Shown here one piece after another: positions 34,406-43,844 of a stretch of 64,000 bases of DNA. A program made the translations under genes and the position numbers. The DNA lies in assembly GCA_038827615.1 (NCBI GenBank), contig JAWBNK010000001.1, forward strand, positions 1 to 64,000, given 5' to 3'. The notes under the pieces are model-generated. The model saw nothing but the letters and a program-made list of their open reading frames with translations, made no database searches and was not told the origin of the DNA. Origin of the DNA: Thermosphaera sp. GTDB taxonomy: Archaea; Thermoproteota; Thermoprotei_A; Sulfolobales; Desulfurococcaceae. Positions within the stretch are counted from its first letter, which is position 1; every line of letters starts with the position of its first letter.

Positions 34406-34860
34406 GCGACTTATCACTCCAGAAGAGGCTTGCAGCGGAGGTCTTGGGAGTCGGCGTCTCCAGAATTAGGATTGATCCAGCGAGAGCTGATGATGTCAGC
34501 GCCGCCATAACCAGGGAGGACATAAAGAAGCTGATCAAGGAAGGAGCGATATGGGTTGAGCCAGTCCACGGCATCGCCGGGGTAAGCTCAAAGGTGAGAA
34601 GAGTTCAGAGGAGCAAGGGCAGGAGGAGGGGTCATGGCAAGCGTAAGGGAGTTAAGACGGCGAGGCTTGAGGAGAAGGAGGCTTGGATGGCCAGGATAAG
34701 GAGGATGAGAAGGTTCCTCAGGTATTTGAGGGATAAGAACATGATAGACAAGAGGACTTATAGAAGGCTTTACCGACTGGCCAAGGGAGGTGCTTTCAAG
34801 AGCTTAGCATCCCTCAAGCTCTACTTGAGGGAGAACAAGATATTGAAGGAGGTTAAGTAG
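34402..34860 (+). CDS. rpl19e: 50S ribosomal protein L19e
   Basis: [83 protein letters not shown] plus the long C-terminal helix [28 protein letters not shown]. 152 aa; ATG overlaps the rpl32e stop. Confidence 0.97.
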   Translation: MSDLSLQKRLAAEVLGVGVSRIRIDPARADDVSAAITREDIKKLIKEGAIWVEPVHGIAGVSSKVRRVQRSKGRRRGHGKRKGVKTARLEEKEAWMARIRRMRRFLRYLRDKNMIDKRTYRRLYRLAKGGAFKSLASLKLYLRENKILKEVK

Positions 34861-34870
34861 GTGTTTCGGC

Positions 34871-35458
34871 ATGGCAAGGGGAGCTAGGTACAAGGTTCCG
34901 AGGAGAAGGAGGAGAGAGGGTAAGACAAACTACTACAAGCGCTACGTTATGATACTGTCTAAACGCCCGAGGTTCGTGGTGAGGAAAACGCTGAACTACA
35001 TCTGGGTACAGATCGTAGAAGCCAAGCCAGAGGGCGATGTGGTCATAGCGGCGGCGCACTCCCGGGAGCTTGTCAAGAAGTACGGTTGGAAGGCGGGAAC
35101 CTGTAATACTCCGGCCGCTTATCTAACCGGGCTGCTGGCAGCCTGCCGGGCTTTGAAGAAGGGCGTTGAGCTAGCATCCCCCGACATCGGCTTGCATTCG
35201 TCGAGGAAGGGGGCAATCATATATGCGGCCATCAAGGCAGCCAACGATGCCGGCTTGAAAGTGCCGGTGAGCGAGGAGGTACTGCCATCGGAGGAGAGGA
35301 TAAGGGGAGAGCACATTTCAGAGTACGCTAAGATGTTGAGCGAGAAGGGTTTATTAGAGAAGAGGTTTTCAAAATACCTTGCTAACGGTTTAAATCCCGT
35401 CGACCTACCCGCTCACTTCGACGAAGTGAAGGGGAGAATCTTGAAGGAGTGCGGGTGA
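34871..35458 (+). CDS. rpl18: 50S ribosomal protein L18
   Basis: 5S rRNA-binding protein: [52 protein letters not shown] and [56 protein letters not shown], archaeal L18/L5e type. 195 aa; GGTG upstream of ATG. Confidence 0.97.
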   Translation: MARGARYKVPRRRRREGKTNYYKRYVMILSKRPRFVVRKTLNYIWVQIVEAKPEGDVVIAAAHSRELVKKYGWKAGTCNTPAAYLTGLLAACRALKKGVELASPDIGLHSSRKGAIIYAAIKAANDAGLKVPVSEEVLPSEERIRGEHISEYAKMLSEKGLLEKRFSKYLANGLNPVDLPAHFDEVKGRILKECG

Positions 35459-35471
35459 GAGGTGGGGTCGT

Positions 35472-36116
35472 ATGGCTATGAGCGCGGTTGACAGGGCTTC
35501 ACTGGAGAGATGGGTTCCCAGGACCAGAGTAGGCAAAATGGTTGTTGAAGGCAAGATTACTAGTTTAAAGGAAATATTCGACAGAAACCTGCCTTTGCTC
35601 GAGCCTGAGATCGTCGACTACCTGCTCCCGGACCTCAAGTACGAGAGAATAGACGCTGGAATAGTGCAGAAAATGACTGACGCGGGCAGGAGGACCAAGT
35701 TCAGAGTCGTAGTAGTCGTGGGCGATGGGAAGGGGTTTGTCGGAGTCGGCTCCGGAAAGGCCAAGCAGTACACTGATGCTCTGGCGAAGGCCATTAGGAA
35801 CGCTAAGCTCAACATAACCCCCATAAGGAGGGGCTGTGGAAGCTGGGAGTGCAGGTGCGGGGAACCCCACAGCGTCCCCTTCACCGTGACGGGTAAGAGC
35901 GGGAGCGTTGAGATAATCATCAAGCCCGCGCCCAAGGGTACTGGGCTCGTGGCGGGCGACATCGGTAAGGTTGTACTGAGGATGGCCGGCATCAGGGATG
36001 CTTGGACTGAGTCGTTCGGTGAAACCAGGACATCGCTCAACTTCGCGAAGGCAACCCTAAACGCTTTAAAGAATACTTACAGGTTCGTCACACCAGTAGA
36101 CTGGTTGAAGAGTTGA
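35472..36116 (+). CDS. rps5: 30S ribosomal protein S5
   Basis: [114 protein letters not shown]. 214 aa. The Cys triplet near CGSWECRCG is the usual archaeal insertion. Confidence 0.97.
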   Translation: MAMSAVDRASLERWVPRTRVGKMVVEGKITSLKEIFDRNLPLLEPEIVDYLLPDLKYERIDAGIVQKMTDAGRRTKFRVVVVVGDGKGFVGVGSGKAKQYTDALAKAIRNAKLNITPIRRGCGSWECRCGEPHSVPFTVTGKSGSVEIIIKPAPKGTGLVAGDIGKVVLRMAGIRDAWTESFGETRTSLNFAKATLNALKNTYRFVTPVDWLKS

Positions 36117-36126
36117 GGTGGTTTAA

Positions 36127-36621
36127 ATGGCCGGCGAGCTTTACGCTGTACTAAGGCTCAGGGGCCTCGCGGACACCCCTCCAGATGTGGAGCACACGTT
36201 GAAGCTTCTCAGGCTCCACAAGAAGTATCATTTAGTCCTGTACCCGTCAGACCTACCGGGCTTGAAGAAGATGCTGGACGTGGTCAAGGACTGGGCGACG
36301 TGGGGGGAGATATCCAGGGAGACTCTCGTCGAGCTGTTGAGGAAAAGGGGGAGAACCGTGGGAGGGAGGAAGCTGACAGACGAGTACGTTAACGAGAAGC
36401 TGAAGGATCTCGGAGTGACAGGCGGGATTGAGGGACTTGCAAACGCATTGCTCGAGGGAAGGGTCAGGCTACACGAGATCGACCACTTGATAAAACCCGT
36501 TTTCAGAATGCATCCTCCGAGAGGAGGGTTTAAGAAGAGCATTAAGAAATCAGTAGGGAGTGGCGGAGAGCTCGGCTACAGAGGGAGGGCAATTAACGAG
36601 TTAATTATGAAAATGATCTAG
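36127..36621 (+). CDS. rpl30: 50S ribosomal protein L30
   Basis: [56 protein letters not shown] and a C-terminal [25 protein letters not shown], archaeal L30/L7e type. 164 aa, ATG with GAGGTGG upstream. Confidence 0.97.
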   Translation: MAGELYAVLRLRGLADTPPDVEHTLKLLRLHKKYHLVLYPSDLPGLKKMLDVVKDWATWGEISRETLVELLRKRGRTVGGRKLTDEYVNEKLKDLGVTGGIEGLANALLEGRVRLHEIDHLIKPVFRMHPPRGGFKKSIKKSVGSGGELGYRGRAINELIMKMI

Positions 36622-36632
36622 AGGTGAGTCGC

Positions 36633-37079
36633 ATGGTTGTCAGGAGGAGCAAGAAGTCGAGGAAACTGCGCGGTCGCACGAGGACAATGGGCTGGGGGAG
36701 AGTTGGACAGCACAGGAAGAGCGGCTCCAGGGGAGGATTTGGAGCCGTTGGAATGCACAAGCACAAGTTCTTGTGGATCGTTAAGAACGCTCCGAGATGG
36801 TATGGTAAGCACGGGTTTACATCTCCCTGGAGTGTTAAAGAAGAGGTCAGGGCGGTCAATGTCGGAGAGCTCGACGAGATGGCTAGGGGGCTCGTAGAGG
36901 CTGGGAAAGCGGTCGTTGAAAACGGGCTCGTGGTTTTAAACACCGTTGAAATGGGATACAGCAAAGTCCTTGGAAGAGGAAGAGTTACTGGCAAGCTCAA
37001 GGTCATCGCCGAATACGTTTCCGAGGAAGCCAGGAGGAAGATAGAGGAGGCCGGCGGCAAGGTCGAAGTCTTAGAGTAG
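36633..37079 (+). CDS. rpl15: 50S ribosomal protein L15
   Basis: [62 protein letters not shown] is the archaeal L15/L27Ae signature. Start ATG 36633 with GAGGTGAG upstream (GTG 36624 is part of that site). 148 aa. Last ribosomal gene before the promoter-bearing gap to secY. Confidence 0.97.
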   Translation: MVVRRSKKSRKLRGRTRTMGWGRVGQHRKSGSRGGFGAVGMHKHKFLWIVKNAPRWYGKHGFTSPWSVKEEVRAVNVGELDEMARGLVEAGKAVVENGLVVLNTVEMGYSKVLGRGRVTGKLKVIAEYVSEEARRKIEEAGGKVEVLE

Positions 37080-37155
37080 GTTTTCCCCTTTTGTTTTGAT
37101 TCGCAACCATCTCGTTTGCGCTGCTCCTTTCGACCGTCAAGGTTCTCGGGGGAAT

Positions 37156-37188
37156 AGATATTTAAGCAATTTATCAGTATTATAAAGG
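37156..37188 (+). promoter_or_regulatory. Putative promoter upstream of secY
   Basis: ATATTTAAG (37158-37166) and ATTATAAAGG (about 37179-37188) are TATA-like elements in the 147-bp gap between rpl15 and secY, about 40-70 bases before the ATG. A separate promoter for the secY block is likely. Confidence 0.55.
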
Positions 37189-37226
37189 AGTCTAGAACTG
37201 TATAGTAAGAAGCTACGGTGGCGTAG

Positions 37227-38669
37227 ATGGGAGTACTGGATATAATGGCTAAGATCGCTGATTACATGCCCACTGCGGCGAAGCCTACTACTAAGCCCTC
37301 CCTATACGAGAGGTTGTTCTGGACGGCGATAGCGCTGGTAGTATACTTGATCATGGCTAACACCCCTCTCTACGGCATAGAACAAGCCGGCCCCGAGCAG
37401 ATACTCCTCGTCCAGATAATATTCGCTTCAAACAGGGGCACTCTAATGGAGCTTGGAATAGGCCCGATCGTGACGGCTGGCTTGATAATGCAGATTCTCG
37501 TAGGCGCTAAGCTCATAGACTTGGACTTGACGAACCCGGAGAACCGCAAGAAGTTCACCGCGGCACAGAAGACCCTTGGAGTCCTCTTAGCGGGGTTCGA
37601 GGGAGCCATGTACGTGCTCTCCTGCAGATACTGGTACCCGACCGGTGGAAACCCCTTCCTACAGTGCAGTGCTTCATGGAGCACTAGGCTGATAGTTTGG
37701 GCACAGCTCTTCCTAGCCTCCTACATGGTGATAATGCTTGATGAAATGATACAGAAGGGCTGGGGGATAGGCTCCGGAGTATCCCTCTTCATACTCTCAG
37801 GGGTTGCAACCACCATATTCTGGAACCTGTTCAGCCCATTCACGGTTTCAACCGGCGCAGATACCGTTGAACCAGTTGGTTTCATACCCTACGTTATCTC
37901 GCGAGTCCAGGCCGGGGGAGGCTTAGGGGACATTTTGATCAGGCCGGGCGGGAGGGATTTAACGGGGCTGATGGCAACCATAGTCATCATCTTCATACTG
38001 CTGTACTTGGATGCAATGAAGATCGAGATCCCCGTTTCAACCCCGAAAATGTACACCATCAAGTCGAGGATCCCGTTGAAACTCCTGTACGTTGCGAATA
38101 TTCCAATACTATTCGTCGGCATCCTCTACGCCAACATACTCGTCTTTGCAACCATATTCAGGAATTACCTTGGCGGAGTATTACCGGCTTGGGCCGTTGA
38201 CCTACTTGCAAAGTATGATGAAAACGGCAGGCTCGCCGGGGGGCTTGCATACTACTTGGCCTCGCCCAACGGCTTGTACAGCGTGTTCGCCGACCCCGTC
38301 CACATAATCGTTTACTCAGTCCTAGTCGTGTTGCTGGCGATCATGTTCGGGTTGATGTGGGTCGAGGTCTCGGGTCTGAGCCCGGCTGCTCAGGCGGAGG
38401 AGCTAGTTAGCAGTGGTTTCGAAATACCTGGGATGAGAAGGAACCCGAAGATACTTGAAAGCCTGCTCGCAAAGTACATATACCCGTTGACGGTTCTGTC
38501 GAGCATTATAGTCGCCCTTATCGCTGTCACCGCCGACGTGTTCGGAGCTTATGGAACCGGCACAGGGCTGCTCTTGGCAATAGGCATAGTCCAGCAGTAC
38601 TACACGATGATAGCTTACGAGAGGACGCTGGAGGCCTACCCGCTCCTTAAGCGGCTGATTGGAGAGTAG
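37227..38669 (+). CDS. secY: Preprotein translocase subunit SecY (Sec61-alpha)
   Basis: Protein-conducting channel with ten predicted membrane helices, 480 aa. Seen: PTAAKPTTKPSLYERLFWTAIALVVYLIM at the N-terminus, a plug-type region after helix 1, GIGSGVSLFILSGVA, EIPVSTPKMYTIKSRIPLKLLYVANIPI (a cytosolic loop with the conserved basic residues that touch the ribosome), and TGLLLAIGIVQQYY in the last helix. Works with Sec61-beta (9926-10102). The next gene follows after two bases. Confidence 0.97.
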   Translation: MGVLDIMAKIADYMPTAAKPTTKPSLYERLFWTAIALVVYLIMANTPLYGIEQAGPEQILLVQIIFASNRGTLMELGIGPIVTAGLIMQILVGAKLIDLDLTNPENRKKFTAAQKTLGVLLAGFEGAMYVLSCRYWYPTGGNPFLQCSASWSTRLIVWAQLFLASYMVIMLDEMIQKGWGIGSGVSLFILSGVATTIFWNLFSPFTVSTGADTVEPVGFIPYVISRVQAGGGLGDILIRPGGRDLTGLMATIVIIFILLYLDAMKIEIPVSTPKMYTIKSRIPLKLLYVANIPILFVGILYANILVFATIFRNYLGGVLPAWAVDLLAKYDENGRLAGGLAYYLASPNGLYSVFADPVHIIVYSVLVVLLAIMFGLMWVEVSGLSPAAQAEELVSSGFEIPGMRRNPKILESLLAKYIYPLTVLSSIIVALIAVTADVFGAYGTGTGLLLAIGIVQQYYTMIAYERTLEAYPLLKRLIGE

Positions 38670-38671
38670 GC

Positions 38672-39133
38672 ATGATCATCACCGTAGTTATCATAGTGAG
38701 CGTTCTCTTCTCCATGGGCATCGGATTCATCATTGGCTTAGTCAAGAGGCTGGACTATTTTAAGGAAGCCGTCGAGGTGTATAGGAGCGTGCAGATCCCT
38801 GATACTCCTAGAAGCAAGGGGGATGTTAGAAGGATAAGAAGGTACAGGCTCATGGTTAAGACCGCTAGGAGGAGGGTGCTGGCCCTCTTCATAACACAGT
38901 TCACAGTATTTGTCAGCATGTACGTCGTAATGCTTTACGTAGTCATGCTCGCGGCCTCCCGCGCGGGAGCCGAGTGGGTTAAGATACCCGTGGCAATACC
39001 CTTGCTGTCGATTCCATTGGAGGAGGGAGGGTTCACCACTCACATAAGCTTCATATCCATCCTCGCGTTCACCCTACCGCTTCACTTCGTCAACAAGAAG
39101 ATCAGGTTGGCGAGCGGGGAGTCCGCGGCATAA
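38672..39133 (+). CDS. DUF106 membrane protein (EMC3/TMCO1-like, Oxa1 superfamily)
   Basis: Three membrane helices (about residues 3-23, 72-95, 112-135) with a basic, coiled cytosolic segment between the first two (SKGDVRRIRRYRLMVKTARRRVL). This is the archaeal DUF106 insertase layout, related to Oxa1, EMC3 and Get1, and it lies directly after secY in many archaea. It probably helps membrane-protein insertion. 153 aa, ATG two bases after the secY stop. Confidence 0.85.
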   Translation: MIITVVIIVSVLFSMGIGFIIGLVKRLDYFKEAVEVYRSVQIPDTPRSKGDVRRIRRYRLMVKTARRRVLALFITQFTVFVSMYVVMLYVVMLAASRAGAEWVKIPVAIPLLSIPLEEGGFTTHISFISILAFTLPLHFVNKKIRLASGESAA

Positions 39134-39193
39134 AATTTAAGAAATCCTTACGTTATTGTGAATCCATGGGTTACAACTGCTCACGGTGAAACC

Positions 39194-39460
39194 ATGCCTC
39201 GACCAATGCTTAGATCCAGGAGCTGGAGGAGAACAAGCATTAGAACCCCTTCAGGGAGAGTAGTAGTTCACTACGAGAAGAGGAGGCCTGGAGTCGCCAA
39301 GTGCTCCGTATGCGGTAAGCCGTTGAACGGCGTTCCATCCCTGAGACCATCAGGTATGGCGAAGCTGGCCAAGACCGAGAAGAGACCTGAGAGAATGTTC
39401 GGAGGAACCGTCTGCCCAGAGTGCTTGGCTAGGGGACTACGGGAGGCGGTAAGGCTTTAA
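39194..39460 (+). CDS. rpl34e: 50S ribosomal protein L34e
   Basis: PRPMLRSRSWRRTSIRTPSGRVVVHYEKRRPGVAKCSVCGKPLNGVP and CPECLARGLREAVRL; CSVC and CPEC make a zinc site. Start ATG 39194 with GGTG upstream; the in-frame 39158 start is in the leader. AATTTAAG just after the DUF106 stop is a plausible promoter. 88 aa. Confidence 0.95.
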   Translation: MPRPMLRSRSWRRTSIRTPSGRVVVHYEKRRPGVAKCSVCGKPLNGVPSLRPSGMAKLAKTEKRPERMFGGTVCPECLARGLREAVRL

Positions 39461-39556
39461 GCATAAATCCAACGTAATATTCAATCCTATTTTACCCCTA
39501 AATAGCATTGACTTCTTCAAAGAGCATTGGCTGCTAAAGCGGAGAGTGATGCTGGA

Positions 39557-40099
39557 ATGGTTAGAATAGCGATAAGCGGCCCCCCGGGAAGCGGTAAGAC
39601 AACTCAGGCGAAGAAGATAGCGCAACACTATGGGCTGAAGTATTTTTCAGCCGGAGAGATATTCAGGGATTACGCGAGGTCGAAGGGCTTATCCCTCGAG
39701 GAGCTCAGCCTCCTCGCTGTAAAGGACCCTAGGATAGACTTGGAGATAGATAGGAAAACCATGGAGGTTGCAAGGGAAGACAACATTGTCTTGGATGGGC
39801 ATCTATCAGCCTGGATAGTCTCAGACATGATGGATGTTAGAATACTGGTAACCGCCCCGGTCTCCCTTAGAATCCTTCGGATAGCGGGGAGGGATAACAT
39901 CCCGCTGGAGAAAGCATATAGGGAGACGATCGTGAGGGAGAACGCGCAGAAGAAGAGGTTCATGGAGTTCTACGGGATAGACCTCGATGATCTATCGATA
40001 TTCGACGTAGTTGTAAACACGAAGCTGATCGGGGTCGAGGAAGCATTCCAGATCATTAAGACGGTAATAGATAAGGTTTTAAAGGGGGATCGCGGTTAA
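39557..40099 (+). CDS. cmk: Cytidylate kinase
   Basis: CMP/dCMP kinase with P-loop GPPGSGKTTQAKKIA at the N-terminus, YFSAGEIFRDYARSKG, LEIDRKTMEVAREDNIVLDGHLSAW and IAGRDNIPLEKAYRETIVRE, the archaeal Cmk pattern, in its usual place between L34e and L14e. I start at ATG 39557 (MVRIAISG); a TTG at 39527 would add ten residues. 180 aa. Confidence 0.92.
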   Translation: MVRIAISGPPGSGKTTQAKKIAQHYGLKYFSAGEIFRDYARSKGLSLEELSLLAVKDPRIDLEIDRKTMEVAREDNIVLDGHLSAWIVSDMMDVRILVTAPVSLRILRIAGRDNIPLEKAYRETIVRENAQKKRFMEFYGIDLDDLSIFDVVVNTKLIGVEEAFQIIKTVIDKVLKGDRG

Positions 40100-40129
40100 A
40101 CGATAAAAGATATATAGAGGTGTTTACCT

Positions 40130-40420
40130 ATGCCGGCCATCGAGATAGGTAGGATCTGTGTTAAAGTCGCTGGGCGCGAAGCAGGTAGAAAGTGTGTAGT
40201 AGTGGATATCGTAGACGAGAACTTCGTAATCATCACAGGGCCCAAATCCCTAACCGGCGTCAGAAGGAGGAAGACCAACATAAAACATATCGAGCCAACC
40301 GACAAGATTATAAACATCCCCAAGGGGGCAGGCGACGAGGATGTTTTGAAGGCGATAGGGGCGTCGGGACTAACCGACTTCATGACCCAGGTCGTAAAGC
40401 CCAAGCTCTCTCCTATATAA
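40130..40420 (+). CDS. rpl14e: 50S ribosomal protein L14e
   Basis: AIEIGRICVKVAGREAGRKCVVVDIVDENFVIITGPKSLTGVRRRKTNIKHIEPTDKIINIPKGAGDEDVLKAI: a KOW-like SH3 barrel as in L14e. 96 aa, ATG with GAGGTG upstream; cbf5 follows after 40 bp. Confidence 0.96.
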   Translation: MPAIEIGRICVKVAGREAGRKCVVVDIVDENFVIITGPKSLTGVRRRKTNIKHIEPTDKIINIPKGAGDEDVLKAIGASGLTDFMTQVVKPKLSPI

Positions 40421-40460
40421 GCGTTAAACCGAATATTTTGTTTAAAGGTGTACGTGTTTT

Positions 40461-41517
40461 ATGAGCCTCGTTGATAGAGGAGTCGAGTTCATAGACCATA
40501 TTACTCGTAGAGCAGGATACTCTAACAAGTGGATAGTAGTGAGGGATGTCGAGACGGATCCAGCATACGGGAAGCTCCCATACGATAGGGACATCCGCGA
40601 GCACATATCGTACGGCGTGATAAATCTGGACAAACCCCCGGGCCCAACAAGCCACGAGGTCGTTGCATGGGTTAAGAAACTATTCAACCTTGACAAGGCC
40701 GGTCACGGGGGTACCCTAGAGCCCTGCGGGGCGGGGAAACCCCAAGGTGACCGGCGTACTCCCAGTAGGCTTGGACAATAGCACTAAGGTCATCGGCAAC
40801 GTGGTCCATTCCGTCAAGGAGTACGTCATGGTCGTGCAGTTGCATGAAGAAGTTGACTTGAAGAGGCTTGAAGACGCATTAAAGTACTTCACAGGGGAGA
40901 TTTATCAGAGGCCTCCGTTAAGGTCCAGCGTGAAGAGAGTCCTGAGAACTAGGAGGGTGCACGAGATAAGGCTTCTCGACGTTAGGGATAAGTTCGTGCT
41001 CATTAGAGTCTCATGCGACCCCGGCACCTACATGAGGAAGCTCGCACACGATATGGGCCTGTACCTTGGGATCGGCGCTCACATGAGAGAGTTGAGGAGG
41101 ACTAGGACGGGACCCTACAGGGAGGACGAAACCCTCGTTAAACTCCAGGACGTCAGCGATGCTCTATACTTGTGGCGGGCCGAGGGTGATGAGAGGTTGC
41201 TGAGGAAGATAATCCTCCCCGTTGAGACAGCAGTAGCCCACTTGCCCAAGATTATTGTGAACGACCTCGCAGTCGACGCAATAGCTCACGGAGCGAGCCT
41301 CGCGGCCCCAGGTGTTGCAAGGCTCACTGATAACGTTGAACCCGGTTCTACAGTGGCCATATTCACGTTGAAGGGCGAGCTCGTCGCTTTGGCCAAGGCC
41401 TTGAGGAGGGCGGGTGAAATAGCCAGTATGGAGAGAGGAATTGTAGCCAAGACAAAGAGGGTTTTAATGCCCGCCGGCGTCTACCCTAGGTATTGGAAGA
41501 CTAGTGGAAAGGAGTGA
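40461..41517 (+). CDS. cbf5: tRNA/rRNA pseudouridine synthase Cbf5, gene interrupted by a BHB intron
   Basis: Catalytic subunit of archaeal H/ACA RNPs and of tRNA pseudouridine-55 formation. Exon 1 (40461-40719) encodes HISYGVINLDKPPGPTSHEVVAWVKKLF and KAGHGGTL; exon 2 (40739-41517) continues VTGVLPVGLDNSTKVIG, the RPPLRSSVKR motif and the C-terminal PUA domain (KIIVNDLAVDAIAHGASLAAPGV...). Unspliced, the frame shifts after GTLEP and the catalytic Asp is absent. Removing 19 nt (40720-40738) gives CTA GAC CCC AAG, that is GTLDPKVTG, restoring frame and Asp and making a 345-residue protein. Introns in cbf5 are known in Crenarchaeota. ATG 40461; the methyltransferase gene follows after 3 bp. Confidence 0.94.
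40720..40738 (+). other. 19-nt bulge-helix-bulge intron in cbf5 mRNA
   Basis: Intron AGCCCTGCGGGGCGGGGAA. The RNA folds as a canonical splicing-endonuclease substrate: inner hairpin GCCC/GGGC closed by loop TGCG; 3-nt bulge AGA (40718-40720) on the 5' side; 4-bp central helix CCCT/GGGG; 3-nt bulge AAA (40737-40739) on the 3' side. Cutting after the second base of each bulge gives exactly this intron. Further out, GCCGGTCAC (from about 40698) pairs with GTGACCGGC in exon 2. Confidence 0.93.
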
Positions 41518-41520
41518 TTA

Positions 41521-42099
41521 ATGCACTACTTCAAGCCGGCTAGAAAAGGCGAAAAAGTCCTAATACCGTTCACGATACACGGTCACACGTTCGAGTTTCT
41601 GTCCTACAAGAGCTTGTTCTCGGGCTCCCAGGTCGACGAGGGCACGAGACTCCTCTTGGAGAACATTAAAACCCCTGATGAAGGAGTAGTGTTGGACGTT
41701 GGATGCGGCTACGGGGTTATAGGAGTAGTGGTCGCGAAGTTGAACCCTAGGCTGAAAGTATATATGACCGACGTAAACCCCCTGGCTGTTGAAACAGCCT
41801 CGTACAACGCGGAGTTGAACGGGGTCTCCGATAACACGGTAGTTCTACTGGGCGACCGCTACGAGCCCGTTAAAAACATGGTGTTCGATGCAATATATTC
41901 GAACCCCCCGCTCTCAGCAGGCATGAGGATCGTGGAAGACATAGTCTTAAACGCGCGGAAGCATCTCTCCCCGAAGGGTTTCGCACAGTTCGTGCTAGCG
42001 AGAGGCGGGTCGTACCTATCCGAGAAAGCACGGGAGACATACCGAGTAGTAGAGGCTAAGAGTAAAAAAGGTTATATTCTCCTATACTTAGAACCATAA
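41521..42099 (+). CDS. Class I SAM-dependent methyltransferase (small-domain MTS type)
   Basis: 192 aa Rossmann-fold enzyme: VVLDVGCGYGVIGVVVAKLNP (motif I), VYMTDVNPLAVETASYNAELNGV (motif II), and DAIYSNPPLSAG (NPP motif IV), typical of RsmC-like RNA or HemK-like methylation of planar nitrogens. Located three bases after cbf5, suggesting rRNA or tRNA modification; exact target unknown. Confidence 0.88.
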   Translation: MHYFKPARKGEKVLIPFTIHGHTFEFLSYKSLFSGSQVDEGTRLLLENIKTPDEGVVLDVGCGYGVIGVVVAKLNPRLKVYMTDVNPLAVETASYNAELNGVSDNTVVLLGDRYEPVKNMVFDAIYSNPPLSAGMRIVEDIVLNARKHLSPKGFAQFVLARGGSYLSEKARETYRVVEAKSKKGYILLYLEP

Positions 42100-42104
42100 T
42101 AATG

Positions 42105-42190
42105 AGCCGGGGTGCCCGAGCGGTCTAAGGGGCTGGCCTTGAGAGCCAGTGGGCATCCAGCCCGCGCGGGTTCAAATCCCGCCCCCGGCG
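42105..42190 (+). tRNA. tRNA-Ser (UGA)
   Basis: Acceptor GCCGGGG/CCCCGGC with G discriminator, anticodon stem CTGGC/GCCAG around loop CTTGAGA (anticodon TGA, reading UCA), long class II variable arm (TGGGCATCCAGCCC region), T arm GCGGG-TTCAAAT-CCCGC. No intron; CCA not encoded. Lies six bases after the methyltransferase stop. Confidence 0.95.
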
Positions 42191-42382
42191 CTTAGTCAGC
42201 CCTGCTAATAGCATGCAATCTTCGAGACTACGTGCAGCCTCTCCAATAGCACGTCTTTGAAACTGTAATCGCGATTTGGACCGTTTTCAATGGGTTATTA
42301 GTTCAGTCGCCGCGAAACGTTCCATTATCCTCGGGCTTAAATCTTGGGCCATGGATAATATATTTGAAATGCTGGTGAATCC

Positions 42383-43339
42383 ATGATCCTTTTCGCGAGG
42401 CCGAGGATCTTATACAGTGAGTGCTTGGGGATAAGGCCCGTAAGGCATGATGGGAACATCATATTCGATGCATTCGCAGAGGAGCTTAAAAAGCACGTCG
42501 AAGTCGTCCCTGTTTGCCCGGAGGTGTCGATAGGTCTTGGGGTTCCCAGAAACCCCGTGGTCCTATTCGAGGATGGGGGAGTGGTTGAGCTGGTAGACAC
42601 TGTCACGGGGGAGAAGCTGGCATCGAGGATGAGGGAGTTTTCAACCAGGTTTCTCGAAAAACTCGTCGTTGACGGTGCCTTATTGAAGGCTGGGAGCCCC
42701 TCCTGCGGAGTGGGAGATGCTAAAGTGTATGGAGCAGGGAGGAGAGTGTTGAGGAAGAGCGATGGATTGTTCACGAGCATTCTTAGAACTAGTTCTCGGT
42801 GGATACCTGTTGAAAGCGAGAAGAGGTTGTTGAGCTACGGTGTTAGGAGGCTGTTTCTCACGAGGATCTACGCGCTCGCAGATCTCCGCGTGACGATCGA
42901 CGGCTTGAGAGGAGTCGAGGACCTCGTAGATTTTCACAGGAGGTATAAGTACTTGTTGATGTTGCACAATCCATCAATCCTCAAGAAGCTTGGACGCTTA
43001 ATTGCCGATAGATCATTAAGCAACCCCAGCGAGCTAGCAGCGGCTTACAGGAGCTTATTCGTTGAAGCGCTGAGGAGGGAACCCTCTAGGCGCTCCTACG
43101 TAAACGTCTTCACCCACATATACGGGCATGTGAAAAGGGAGTTGAATCCTGAGGAGAGGAGATTCGTGTTAACGCTTATTGAAAAATACAGAGATGGGGG
43201 AGAGAGTTTGAATACCCTCCTGGCCTACTTCCGCGGTTTCATCTACAGATTCGGCAACAAGTATCTCGCGGAACAGAGGTTCATCAAACCCTACCCCGAG
43301 GAGCTGGATCACGCTCCTCCCGGCTCAAGCTTGGAGTAG
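42383..43339 (+). CDS. DUF523-DUF1722 fusion protein
   Basis: 318 aa. The N-terminal DUF523 part has YSECLG, VCPEVSIGLGVPR and LKAGSPSCGVG, three conserved Cys sites that may bind metal. The C-terminal DUF1722 (YbgA-like) part has DLVDFHRRYKYLLMLHNP and FIKPYPEEL. The fusion is common in bacteria and archaea. DUF523 proteins have been linked to tRNA thiolation/dethiolation chemistry, but I cannot confirm a role here. Single gene between tRNA-Ser and the NifX group. Confidence 0.85.
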   Translation: MILFARPRILYSECLGIRPVRHDGNIIFDAFAEELKKHVEVVPVCPEVSIGLGVPRNPVVLFEDGGVVELVDTVTGEKLASRMREFSTRFLEKLVVDGALLKAGSPSCGVGDAKVYGAGRRVLRKSDGLFTSILRTSSRWIPVESEKRLLSYGVRRLFLTRIYALADLRVTIDGLRGVEDLVDFHRRYKYLLMLHNPSILKKLGRLIADRSLSNPSELAAAYRSLFVEALRREPSRRSYVNVFTHIYGHVKRELNPEERRFVLTLIEKYRDGGESLNTLLAYFRGFIYRFGNKYLAEQRFIKPYPEELDHAPPGSSLE

Positions 43340-43440
43340 CTCATCACGCGTCCTTACATGAACTCCTTTGAACGAGACTCTGGATGAAAAATACTTGGGA
43401 TTACATCCATTAGAGATTAGCAGGCCCGCCTACTCCAGCC

Positions 43441-43812
43441 CTAGTGTTCGACCGGTCCCTCCGCCTCTCGGAGGGCTCCTTTAGAAAACATTTCCAGCGC
43501 ATCCTTGAGGCGAACCAGCCCCTCCCCCGCCTTGGGGACTGCGTAGATTTTCATCCCCAGCGTTCTGAGCCTCGCGAAAGCCCCAGGCCCCAGCCCAGCT
43601 ACTAATACTGCTTCAACTCCCTTCTGATGGAGAATGCTGACCACTGCGTCCCCTCTCCCATGTTCATGGCTCGCGCTCGGGTTTTCAACGACCTCCTTGA
43701 TTGAGTAGCCATCTTTCATCGACTCGACGATGGCGAAGAAGCGTGATCTCCCGAAATGAGGGTTCACGTAATAGTCTTCTTGCACTTTAACTACTGGAAC
43801 CCCTATTTTCAA
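43441..43812 (-). CDS. NifX/NafY-type iron-molybdenum cofactor-binding domain protein
   Basis: 123 aa dinitrogenase iron-molybdenum-cofactor family domain: MKIGVPVVKVQEDYYVNPHFGRSRFFAIVE, ASHEHGRGDAVVSILHQKGVEAVLVAGLGPGAF. In organisms without nitrogenase such proteins are thought to carry Fe-S or Mo/W-type metal cofactors. Last of three minus-strand genes with DUF5320 and DUF134, a grouping seen in many anaerobes. Confidence 0.85.
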   Translation of the reverse strand: MKIGVPVVKVQEDYYVNPHFGRSRFFAIVESMKDGYSIKEVVENPSASHEHGRGDAVVSILHQKGVEAVLVAGLGPGAFARLRTLGMKIYAVPKAGEGLVRLKDALEMFSKGALREAEGPVEH

Positions 43813-43844
43813 GACTCCTCACCGCTCAACCTTCCAAGGGTCCT

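Noticed and set aside
40461-41517. Treating the split cbf5 as a frameshifted pseudogene or sequencing error
   Set aside because: The exact BHB fold, canonical cut positions and restored GTLDP motif make an intron far more likely.
42191-42382. Possible small gene after tRNA-Ser
   Set aside because: No open frame with a plausible start and no RNA motif recognised in these 192 bases.
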